A stretch of DNA of 6,702 nucleotides from Actinomycetota bacterium (GTDB taxonomy: Bacteria > Actinomycetota > Actinomycetes > JACCUZ01). Where the stretch lies: NCBI GenBank assembly GCA_030841245.1, contig JAVEDG010000234.1, positions 1 through 6,702 on the forward strand. The letters run 5' to 3'. Of the stretch, positions 1 to 6,379 are shown piece after piece; positions within the stretch are counted from its first letter, which is position 1, and every line of letters begins with the position of its first letter. The notes below the pieces were generated by a model, which had not been told where the DNA came from, made no database searches, and was given only the letters and a program-made list of their open reading frames with translations. Position numbers and translations under genes: made by a program.

Positions 1-234
1 ACCCCCATCGCTGAGGTGATCGCCCGCGCCGCGTCCCACGAGTGCTGGGTCTCGGCAAGGATCGAGCCGGAGGAGGCGATGTCGTCGCTGACCCCCGGGT
101 CGAGCGTGGGCCAGGTGTTCGACCACCTCGCCGACCGCAACCTGGCCCTGATCCGCCGCTACGCCGACGACCTGGCCCGGCCGGCCTCGACGTCCTACCC
201 GCATCCCGAGCCGCAGGGCGACATCGTCGACTGA
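1..234 (+). CDS. C-terminal fragment of an unrecognised protein (5' end outside the window)
   Basis: The frame starting at base 1 is open from the window edge to the TGA at 232-234 and gives the last 77 residues of a protein. I do not recognise the family. The visible part is soluble: a likely amphipathic helix (VFDHLADRNLALIRRYADDL) followed by a Pro-rich, acidic tail ending GDIVD. No membrane segment, signal peptide or catalytic motif is seen. A GTG at 16-18 lies in this frame, but the frame is already open before it with no ribosome-binding site nearby, so a gene entering from the left is more likely than a 72-residue gene starting there. It lies 71 bp upstream of the hydantoinase pair on the same strand and could share its transcript, though the gap and inverted repeat after the stop argue for some separation. 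Function unknown. Confidence 0.6.
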   Translation, partial: TPIAEVIARAASHECWVSARIEPEEAMSSLTPGSSVGQVFDHLADRNLALIRRYADDLARPASTSYPHPEPQGDIVD

Positions 235-235
235 C

Positions 236-260
236 CCGGCCGTCCCGGGGCGGCGGCCGG
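236..260 (+). terminator. Possible GC-rich stem-loop just after the upstream stop codon
   Basis: CCGGCCG at 236-242 and CGGCCGG at 254-260 form a perfect 7-bp inverted repeat with an 11-base loop, starting two bases after the TGA at 232-234. Position suggests a transcript 3' end or a stem-loop between the upstream gene and the hydantoinase operon. There is no T-tract after it, so it is not a classical intrinsic terminator, and in DNA this GC-rich such repeats arise readily by chance. Confidence 0.25.
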
Positions 261-305
261 CGTACGGGCCGGGAGGGTGAGTCGGGGCCCCACTGCCACG
301 GTTGA

Positions 306-2399
306 ATGGCCGTCATGACCGGCACGAGCACCCGAGCAGGCATCCGGGTCGGGATCGACACCGGTGGGACGTTCACCGACGTGGTGGCCGTCGACCAGCG
401 CGACGGGCGGATGGTCACGACCAAGACCCCCTCGACCCCGGCCGACCCGGCCGACGGCTTCATGGCAGGGGTGGCCCGAGTGCTCGAGCTACTGGGTGCC
501 ACCGGCTCCGACCTCGCCTCGGTCAGCCACGGCACGACCGTCGCCACGAACCAGCTGCTCGAAGGCAAGGTCGGGATCCTCGGTTTCGTGACCACGGAGG
601 GCCACGAGTCCCTCCTCGAGATCGCGCGGCAGAGCGTGCCTGACGGCTACGGCAACTCGTACTTCTGGGTCAAGCCACCCCGGATCGTGCCGGCCGACCG
701 GGTCCGCACCGTCGGAGGGCGGTTGGACCACACCGGTGCAGAGGTCCGGCCGTTCGACGAGGAGCAGGCCCGGGAGGTGGCTCGTTGGTTCCGCGACAGT
801 GGGATCGACACGATCGGTGTCTGTCTGCTGCACTCCTACGCCAACCCGAGCCACGAGCTCGCCATGCGCGCGGTGCTCGCCGAGGAGCACCCGCAGGCGG
901 TGGTGTCGGTGTCCAGCGACGTCCTGCGTGAGTACCGCGAGTACGAGCGGGCGATGACGACCCTGGTGGACGCCGCGGTCAAGCCGCGCATGTCGGCATA
1001 CGTCGCCAACATCGGCCGGCGGCTGCGCGAGATCGCGCCGGCTGCGCCGTTCTACGTGATGAAGTCCAACGGCGGGGTGCTGTCCGGGGACGAGGTCGTG
1101 CACCAGCCGATCACGACGGTGCTCTCCGGTCCGGCCGCGGGGGCGCTCGGTGCGGCCCTGATCGCCCGCGAGGCAGGCGTTCACCGGGTGCTGACCTGCG
1201 ACGGGGGCGGCACCTCGACCGATGTCTCCGTCGTCCTCGACGGCGAGCCGGCACTGACCACCGAGGGCAGCATCGGGGCCCACCCGAGCAAGATCCCGAT
1301 GATCGACATCGTCACCGTCGGGGCCGGCGGAGGATCGGTCGCGTGGCTCACGCCGGAGGGCACCATGAAGGTCGGCCCGCGGTCGGCCGGTGCCGACCCC
1401 GGCCCGCTCTGCTACGGGCGGGGAGGCGTCGAGCCGACGGTGACCGACGCCCACGTGGTGTTGGGTCGGATCCCGCCGCACCTGCTGGGCGGTGAGATCC
1501 CGCTCGACGTGGAGGCAGCCCGGGCCGGACTGGCGGCGATGGCCGGGCAGCTGGGCATCGGGCTCGAGGAGTGTGCCACCGGGATCCTGGAGATCTCGGC
1601 GTGGAACCAGGCCAACGCCCTGCGTCAGGTCACCGTCGCGCGTGGGCTCGACGTGCGCGACTTCACCATGGCGACCTTCGGCGGGTCCGGGTCGTTGCTG
1701 CTGTGCCGCCTGATCGACATCCTCGGGCTGGCCGGCGTGCTGGTGCCGCTCAACCCGGGCAACGTCTCGGCGTACGGGCTGCTGACCGTCGACGTCCGCA
1801 ACGACTACGTGCGCACCGCCGTCAGCCGGCACCGGAGCCTGGACGTCGCGGCAGTCCGAGGAGTCTTCGACGAGCTGACCGGGGAGGCCGCGAAGGCCCT
1901 CGACCGGGAAGGGTTCGCTGCTTCCGAGCACCGGTTCCTGCGCACCGCAGACCTGCGCTATGCGGGTCAGGCGTTCGAGGTGCGGGTGCCTGTGCCGGAC
2001 TCCGAGCTCGACCGGTCCGCAGCCGACGAGGTGGCGTCGGCGTTCCATCGGGCTCACGCCCGGCTGTACGGCTACTCGTTCGAGGCCGACGCGCGCCAGG
2101 TCGTCGAGTGGGTGAACCTGCGGGTCACCGGGGTGGGGCCGATCGAGCGCCCGCCGGTGCAGGAGGTGGCGCCCGGGGACGGCGACCCCGAGCGGGCTCG
2201 CACAGGAGTACGTCGGGTCTTCTTCGACACGGCGATCGATGCCCCGCTGTACGACCGGCCCGGTCTGCTGGCGGGTGACCGGGTCCACGGCCCGGCCGTG
2301 ATCGAGGAGTTCGGGTCCACGGTGCCGCTGCACCCGGGCTTCATCGCGGTCGTCGACCGGATCGGCAACCTGCGGGTGAACAAGGAGGAGGCGCTGTGA
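306..2399 (+). CDS. hyuA: Hydantoinase/oxoprolinase family protein, subunit A (HyuA-like)
   Basis: 697 residues, normal for a stand-alone hydantoinase A / 5-oxoprolinase A subunit. This family has an acetate-kinase/Hsp70-type (ASKHA) fold and uses ATP to activate the substrate; the B subunit completes the reaction (hydantoin, N-methylhydantoin, 5-oxoproline or lactam opening, or ketone carboxylation in the acetone/acetophenone carboxylases). Visible order: N-terminal domain with GIDTGGTFTDVV (16-27) and HGTTVATNQLLEGK (75-88); central domain with SNGG (254-257), SGPAAGALGA (274-283), DGGGTSTDV (299-307), VGAGGGSVA (338-346), SAGADPGPLCYGRGG (360-374) and PTVTDAHVVLGR (377-388); C-terminal domain with DLRYAGQ (549-555), FHRAHARLYGY (580-590) and GPAVIEEFGSTV (662-673). 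A TGA in the same frame at 303-305 directly precedes the ATG, so the start is 306 or the ATG at 315. Neither has a good Shine-Dalgarno; GGGAGG at 271-276 is too far, so a leaderless or weakly initiated mRNA is possible. Two motifs deviate: DGGG where DMGG is usual, and FGGSGSLLL (458-466) where FGGAGPLHA is usual. Cytoplasmic. The substrate is not inferable. Confidence 0.95.
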   Translation: MAVMTGTSTRAGIRVGIDTGGTFTDVVAVDQRDGRMVTTKTPSTPADPADGFMAGVARVLELLGATGSDLASVSHGTTVATNQLLEGKVGILGFVTTEGHESLLEIARQSVPDGYGNSYFWVKPPRIVPADRVRTVGGRLDHTGAEVRPFDEEQAREVARWFRDSGIDTIGVCLLHSYANPSHELAMRAVLAEEHPQAVVSVSSDVLREYREYERAMTTLVDAAVKPRMSAYVANIGRRLREIAPAAPFYVMKSNGGVLSGDEVVHQPITTVLSGPAAGALGAALIAREAGVHRVLTCDGGGTSTDVSVVLDGEPALTTEGSIGAHPSKIPMIDIVTVGAGGGSVAWLTPEGTMKVGPRSAGADPGPLCYGRGGVEPTVTDAHVVLGRIPPHLLGGEIPLDVEAARAGLAAMAGQLGIGLEECATGILEISAWNQANALRQVTVARGLDVRDFTMATFGGSGSLLLCRLIDILGLAGVLVPLNPGNVSAYGLLTVDVRNDYVRTAVSRHRSLDVAAVRGVFDELTGEAAKALDREGFAASEHRFLRTADLRYAGQAFEVRVPVPDSELDRSAADEVASAFHRAHARLYGYSFEADARQVVEWVNLRVTGVGPIERPPVQEVAPGDGDPERARTGVRRVFFDTAIDAPLYDRPGLLAGDRVHGPAVIEEFGSTVPLHPGFIAVVDRIGNLRVNKEEAL
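2382..2390 (+). promoter_or_regulatory. Strong ribosome-binding site inside hyuA for the hyuB GTG start
   Basis: AAGGAGGAG lies within the last codons of the A-subunit gene, 5 bases before the GTG at 2396-2398. It is a near-perfect Shine-Dalgarno and decides the GTG as the start of the B subunit. With the GTGA start/stop overlap it implies translational coupling and matched expression of the two subunits. Confidence 0.85.
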
Positions 2400-4291
2400 A
2401 CGCCGACCCGGTGCGTGGCGTCGACCCCGTCGTCCTGGAGATCGTCGAGGGGTCGCTCGCCTCGATCGAGCGCGAGGTGGAGACCGCGATCGGGCGCACC
2501 GCGCGCTCACCGATGATCCGCGACGCCCACGACTTCCGGGCCGGGATCCACGACCGCGCACTGCGCAAGCTGACCGGCCGGTCGTACTCCGCCCTGGTCC
2601 ACCCGGTCGTCCGCGACTTCCCGACCGACACGATGCGACCCGGCGACGTGTTCTTCCACAACGACGTCTACCTGTCCGAAGGCGGCATCGGTCACCTGCC
2701 CGACCTGTGTGTCACGGTCCCGGTGTTCGTCGACGACGACACGGCGCCTGGTGGTCACGCCGTCGTGGCGTTCGTGCAGGCTTTCGGTCACCACGACGAC
2801 ATCGGCGGTGCGGTGCCCGGCTCGATGCCCTCGCACGCGACCTCGGTGTTCGAGGAGGGGCTGATGGTCCCGCCGATCCGGCTATGGGACCAGGGTGTGC
2901 GCAACGACGCCGCGCTGCGCATCATGACCCGCAACTCCCGGATGCCGGACTCGCTGGCTGCCGACCTCGACGCGGAGTGCTCGGCCTGCCTGATGGGCTC
3001 CCGCCGGCTCTCCGAGCTGTTCGGCCGGTACGGGCGGGCGCAGGTCGAGGCCTGCTTCGACGCGATCATCGACAAGACGACCGACACCTACCGCCGCGAG
3101 ATCCTGTCGAAGATCCCCGACGGGGAGTACGTCTGGGAGGACTACGCGGAGCACGATGGTGTCGACGAACCACGACTCCACGCCCAGCGGATCACGCTCA
3201 CGAAGACGGCCGACCGGATCGTCCTGGACTTCAGCGGCACCTCGCCGCAGGCCAAGGGACCGATCAACCACTGTGGCGACTATGCCGAGGGGAACTTCCT
3301 GAAGAAGTGGTTGGCGCCCATCCTGCGCAACCTGGCCGACACGCCGGAGCGGATGGCCGAGCTCGACGTCAACGAGGGTGTCGTCCCGCTCATCGAGATG
3401 CGCTTCCCGCCACCCGGCACGCTGCTGACGCCGGTGTTCCCGGCGCCGACGAATGCGCGGACCTTCGTCATCCTGCGGCTGCTGGGCGTGCTCGCGGGCG
3501 TGCTCGCCAAAGCCGTCGACGGCCGGATGCCGGCGGACCAGGAGACGATCCGCTACACGGGTGTCTACGGCACCGATGCCGCCGGTGAGGCCTACCTGAT
3601 GCGGGAGGTGCTGGGTGGAGGGTCCGGCGGTCGCTACTACGCCGACGGCGAGGACACGATCCACGTTGTCCCTGACTCGCGTAACCTGCCGACGGAGTTC
3701 ACCGAGTCACGGTTCCCGTTCCTGGTCGAGCGGCTTGGCCTCGCCGTGGACTCGGGAGGCCCCGGACTCCACCGCGGCGGTCTCGGCTACGAGAAGCACA
3801 TCCGGATGCTGCGTGACGCGCACTTCATGTCGATCGCGGACCGCTCGATCCTGTCCTGCTGGGGGGTCAAGGGCGGTCGCGCCGGACGACCGTTCCAGGT
3901 GACCATCGACCCCGACCGGCCGGGGGAGCGGGAGGTCGACGCGCTGGCCGACGCCGAGCCGGTTCGCGCCGGCGAGGTCATCCGCATCCGTACGACGGGT
4001 GGCGGCGGCTGGGGCGACCCCCTGGACCGGCTCGTCGACGATGTCGTCCGGGACGTCGGCTGGGGCAAGGTCAGCGTGTCCGGGGCGCGCGAGGACTACG
4101 GCGTGGTGCTGACGGTCGCGGACCGGCCCGGACCTCCGGTCGCGACAGTCGACGAGGCGGCGACAGCGTCCCTGCGCGCCGACCTGCGGTCCCGCCGTAC
4201 CGGCGACGAGCCGTTCTTCGACCGCGGGCCGGGCTATGCGCGGCTCTCAGGCGGTGCGGCGTACGCCGACGTGGACTTCCTGGGGAGCTGA
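2396..4291 (+). CDS. hyuB: Hydantoinase/oxoprolinase family protein, subunit B (HyuB-like)
   Basis: 631 residues, one hydantoinase B domain over most of the length. The GTG start overlaps the A-subunit stop by 4 nt and has a strong ribosome-binding site. This subunit is the partner of HyuA; the two normally assemble into a heteromeric cytoplasmic enzyme that hydrolyses a cyclic amide or carboxylates a ketone using ATP. Family landmarks: FHNDVY (87-92) and GHLPD (99-103), GHHDDIGG (131-138), PGSMP (141-145), EEGL (153-156), GGPGLHRGGLGYEK (454-467), GGGGWGDP (535-542), and the C-terminal sequence with YGVVL (568-572). H100, D103 and H132 sit in the conserved polar motifs and are candidate metal or substrate ligands, by analogy with related carboxylases; this is inference. 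The usual NDPYxGGTHLPD-type motif is replaced by NDVYLSEGGIGHLPD, which has extra residues in the loop. No third, gamma-type carboxylase subunit follows, since the next gene is on the other strand, so a two-subunit hydrolase is somewhat favoured over a carboxylase. Substrate unknown. Confidence 0.95.
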   Translation: MNADPVRGVDPVVLEIVEGSLASIEREVETAIGRTARSPMIRDAHDFRAGIHDRALRKLTGRSYSALVHPVVRDFPTDTMRPGDVFFHNDVYLSEGGIGHLPDLCVTVPVFVDDDTAPGGHAVVAFVQAFGHHDDIGGAVPGSMPSHATSVFEEGLMVPPIRLWDQGVRNDAALRIMTRNSRMPDSLAADLDAECSACLMGSRRLSELFGRYGRAQVEACFDAIIDKTTDTYRREILSKIPDGEYVWEDYAEHDGVDEPRLHAQRITLTKTADRIVLDFSGTSPQAKGPINHCGDYAEGNFLKKWLAPILRNLADTPERMAELDVNEGVVPLIEMRFPPPGTLLTPVFPAPTNARTFVILRLLGVLAGVLAKAVDGRMPADQETIRYTGVYGTDAAGEAYLMREVLGGGSGGRYYADGEDTIHVVPDSRNLPTEFTESRFPFLVERLGLAVDSGGPGLHRGGLGYEKHIRMLRDAHFMSIADRSILSCWGVKGGRAGRPFQVTIDPDRPGEREVDALADAEPVRAGEVIRIRTTGGGGWGDPLDRLVDDVVRDVGWGKVSVSGAREDYGVVLTVADRPGPPVATVDEAATASLRADLRSRRTGDEPFFDRGPGYARLSGGAAYADVDFLGS

Positions 4292-4301
4292 CTCTGCCTG
4301 C

Positions 4302-4676
4302 TCAGACCTGGATCACCGAAAGCACGTTGCCGCCCGGGTCGGTGAACCAGGCGATCAGCGGGCCGCCACCACGGAAGATGCCCTGGTCGTCGGTCTCCAT
4401 CTGGGTCCCGGTGTAGTGCTCGAAGGCGACGCCCCGGTCGGTGAGCTCGGACACGGCGGCGTCGATGTCCTCGACGGGGAAGTTGAGGATCGTGAAGGAC
4501 GCCGGGACGTGGTCCGGCTTGCCGTAGGCGATGACGTCGCGGTCGCCGGCGATGTGGAGGGTCAGGATGCCGTTGCTCTCGCTGACCCGCAGGCCGAGGG
4601 TCTCGCCGTAGAACTGCTTGGCCGCCTCGACGTCGTCGACGGCGAAGCCGCTGAAGGCCTTCGTGTTGGCGAACAT
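4302..4676 (-). CDS. VOC (glyoxalase/bleomycin-resistance fold) family protein
   Basis: 124 residues, the usual size of a single-unit VOC protein built of two beta-alpha-beta-beta-beta modules. Module one runs roughly from residue 8 (FSGFAVDDVEAAKQFYGETLGL, in parts) to 60; module two from about 63 (LNFPVEDIDAAVSELTDRGV, in parts) to the end, with the typical FTDPGGN turn at 111-117. The ATG at 4674-4676 is chosen because GGAAGGA (4681-4687 on the complement) lies 4 bases upstream. The family covers glyoxalases, dioxygenases, epimerases and drug-binding proteins, so the reaction is not predictable. The first-strand position where metal-dependent members carry His holds F/S (FSGFAV), and the last strand reads NVLSVIQV without the usual Glu, so a classical metal site looks absent. 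It stands alone on this strand, convergent with the hydantoinase pair (10 nt between stops) and divergent from the HNH gene. No functional link to either is evident. Confidence 0.88.
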   Translation of the reverse strand: MFANTKAFSGFAVDDVEAAKQFYGETLGLRVSESNGILTLHIAGDRDVIAYGKPDHVPASFTILNFPVEDIDAAVSELTDRGVAFEHYTGTQMETDDQGIFRGGGPLIAWFTDPGGNVLSVIQV

Positions 4677-4680
4677 GCTG

Positions 4681-4687
4681 TCCTTCC
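4681..4687 (-). promoter_or_regulatory. Ribosome-binding site of the VOC gene
   Basis: On the minus strand GGAAGGA precedes the ATG by 4 bases. It supports 4676 as the translation start. I could not find a convincing -10/-35 pair for this gene in the 170 bp upstream. Confidence 0.6.
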
Positions 4688-4818
4688 CGAGCGCGACCGG
4701 ACGGCCGGCTCACAGGGGTAGACCTGCGGCTTGGCCCGGACTCATCGGCGCGGCGAAGGGATGGGCCACCGGTAGTCGCTGGTGTCGAGCACGATCTGGT
4801 TGTGCACAGGCGAGGCAT

Positions 4819-4837
4819 ATGTCTGGTGAAATGTCTG
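4819..4837 (+). repeat. Short direct repeat ATGTCTG in the promoter region of the HNH gene
   Basis: ATGTCTG occurs at 4819-4825 and again at 4831-4837, a 12-bp period, just upstream of the -10 element. The second copy extends to ATGTCTGTC and ends 7 bases before TAGGAT. It lies where a -35 region or an activator site would be. It loosely resembles the TTGTC-containing element of LexA-independent DNA-damage promoters in actinobacteria, but with mismatches and a spacing one base shorter than I recall. It could be chance. Confidence 0.3.
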
Positions 4838-4846
4838 TCCTGGGAG

Positions 4847-4852
4847 TAGGAT
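4847..4852 (+). promoter_or_regulatory. -10 promoter element (TAGGAT) for the DUF222-HNH gene
   Basis: TAGGAT fits the actinobacterial TAnnnT -10 consensus and ends 7 bases before the A of the ATG at 4860. Transcription would therefore start at or within a base or two of the start codon, giving a leaderless mRNA, a common arrangement in actinomycetes. No good -35 is seen at the usual spacing: TGGTGA at 4824-4829 matches TTGACA at only three positions. Confidence 0.6.
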
Positions 4853-4867
4853 CGAACACATGTTCGA
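4852..4867 (+). promoter_or_regulatory. LexA operator (SOS box) overlapping the start codon
   Basis: TCGAACACATGTTCGA is a perfect match to the actinobacterial/mycobacterial SOS box TCGAAC-N4-GTTCGA, with 6-bp fully symmetrical arms. It shares its first base with the TAGGAT -10 element and spans the predicted transcription start, so bound LexA would block RNA polymerase directly. The right arm is also coding sequence: ATG TTC GA supplies the Met-Phe-Glu N-terminus of the downstream protein. LexA control of 13E12/DUF222 genes is known from mycobacteria, which supports the call. No second copy was noticed in the window. Confidence 0.85.
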
Positions 4868-6378
4868 AGACAGCAGGCCGGGGGCCGCAGGCGGTGGCGC
4901 TGCGACCGCTGCTGCCGCGCTGCCTGGCGGTCTCGCCGTCGACGCCGAGCAAGCTGTCGACACCGCGGCCACTTTCGGCTTCGACGCCCGGGCGGTGCGG
5001 GACTGGATCACCCGGTTGGCACGTCCGAGCCGGTCGTCGAGCGACGCCGATCGCATCGAGGCGATCCGCGGGTTGGAGGAGCTCAAGTCCGCGGCCGCTG
5101 CTGCGCAGGCGGTGCTCACCGCAGACTTCGCCGCGTCACAGCGCCAGGACCAGCGCGCGAAAGGGATGCCGGCCGAGCAGGTCGGCCGGGGCGTCGGGGC
5201 ACAGGTCGCCCTGGCTCGCCGTGAGTCGCCGCACCGGGGCTCGCGGCTGCTGGGTCTGGCGGAGGCGCTCGTGCACGAGATGCCCGCCACCCTGGCCGCG
5301 CTGAGAGCCGGCGAGATCAGCGAGTGGCGGGCCACGCTTGTCGTACGTGAGACCGCCTGCCTGTCCAAGGAGGATCGAGGGCGGGCCGACGCCGAGCTGT
5401 CCGGTGAGCTCGGTCGGCTCGGTGACCGCGAGGTCGAGGCCCGGGCCCGCCGGATCGCCTACCGGCTCGATCCGTACGCCTATCTGTCCCGCACCCGGGG
5501 CGCAGTCGGCGACCGCCGGGTGACGCTGCGCCCGGCACCGGACACCATGTCGCGGCTCGGAGCGTTCCTGCCGGTTGCCCAAGGAGTCGCTGCTCACGCC
5601 GAGCTGGCGCGCCACGCCGAGCAGCTGCGAGCCCAGGGCGATCCTCGGTCGCGGGGCCAGATCATGGCCGACACGTTGGTCGAACGGGTGACCGGGCAGT
5701 CCGCCGCGGTCGGCCCGGCCGTCGAGATCCAACTGGTCATGACCGACATGGCGCTGCTCGGGACGGTGTCCTCAGCTCGTCGCGATACGGCTGAGGTCGA
5801 CGAGCCCGCCCAGCCGCATGACTACGGACCCCTTCCAGCGCCCTGTGGCTCGCGACCTGGTTCGAGACGGTGCAAAGGTCTGGCTACGTCGCGTCGTCAC
5901 CGAGCCGGAAACCGGTGCACTGGTGGCGATGGAGTCGCGGCGTCGGTTCTTCCCTCGGGCCCTGCGCCGGTTCCTGCTCGTGCGCGACCAGGTGTGCCGG
6001 ACGCCGTGGTGCGGTGCCCCGATCAGGCACAGCGACCACGTGGTGGCCGTCGAGGCCGGTGGGGTGACAACAGCCCACAACGGTCAGGGGCTCTGCGCTG
6101 CGTGCAATCTCGGCAAGCAAGCCGCGGGTTGGCGGGCCAGACCTGGCCCGCGCGGCGCGGGCGACACGGTCACGACAACCACACCGACCGGACACAGCTA
6201 CGCCAGCGGGCCGGCACCGCTGTTGTCGAGCCCGGCAACCGTCCGCGGGTCACCGAGCCAGGCTGTGGACAGCGCGGGACGGTGCGCCGGCGAGCCTGGC
6301 AGAGCAGCGGCAGGCAGACGATCCGGGCACGCCAGCCCGCTGGAGCGCGAGCTGGCCGAGTGCTTGGCCGCCGCGTGA
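4860..6378 (+). pseudogene. DUF222-HNH endonuclease (13E12 repeat family), frameshifted
   Basis: The 5' part (frame of the ATG at 4860) encodes a DUF222 domain through residue 328, ending in the family's linker DYGPLPAP. The 3' part continues one base further on, from GTG at 5845, as VARDLVRDGAKVWLRR and then a full HNH domain: C-x4-C (from 5995), the RHSDHVV motif with the catalytic His at 6037-6039, HNGQGLC and CAACN (first Cys of that pair at 6103), ending SPLERELAECLAAA and TGA at 6376-6378. Removing one base near 5841-5844 joins the halves into a 505-residue protein, a normal family length with the expected P-A-x-x-A-R-D junction. Without correction the first frame runs to TAG at 6393-6395 as a 511-residue protein lacking the HNH domain. 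The family is actinobacterial, multicopy and DNA-damage inducible, with an undefined cellular role. The start is fixed by the TAGGAT element and SOS box, with no Shine-Dalgarno (leaderless). Downstream of the HNH domain is a low-complexity Ala/Pro/Gly/Ser linker. Sequencing error cannot be excluded. Confidence 0.85.
5841..5845 (+). other. Single-base frameshift site between DUF222 and HNH halves (CCC-T-G)
   Basis: In the upstream frame the codons read CCA GCG CCC TGT; the HNH half needs CCC GTG GCT CGC. The simplest explanation is one extra base, the T at 5844 or a neighbouring base of the CCC run. CCC followed by T is also a known +1-slip-prone context on ribosomes: a slip there would give Ala-Pro-Val-Ala-Arg-Asp, exactly the family junction. 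No nearby stop codon in the first frame and no evident stimulatory structure support recoding, so mutation or read error is more likely. Confidence 0.75.
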
Positions 6379-6379
6379 G

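Noticed and set aside
489..2561. A 690-codon open frame on the minus strand opposite hyuA
   Set aside because: It is the mirror of a GC-rich gene. The translation is Arg/His/Asp/Gly-rich with no recognisable domain, while the plus strand carries a full set of hydantoinase A motifs.
2882..3664. Long minus-strand open frame opposite hyuB
   Set aside because: Composition is typical of an antisense shadow, it has no domain signals, and hyuB on the plus strand is unambiguous.
4281..4310. Possible bidirectional terminator between hyuB and the VOC gene
   Set aside because: The best pairings (GAGC/GCTC, CTGA/TCAG) are only 4 bp and there is no T-tract.
4801..4808. Perfect palindrome TGTGCACA upstream of the HNH promoter
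   Set aside because: Eight bases only, no second copy noticed, and no matching regulator known to me. It is compatible with chance.
4742..5368. 208-codon minus-strand open frame covering the promoter region and the start of the HNH gene
   Set aside because: It would run through the SOS box and the DUF222 coding sequence. Its C-terminal peptide (about 4742-4810, with IVLDTSDYRW) vaguely recalls the N-terminal strand of a VOC protein, but is too short and out of place to call a gene or remnant.
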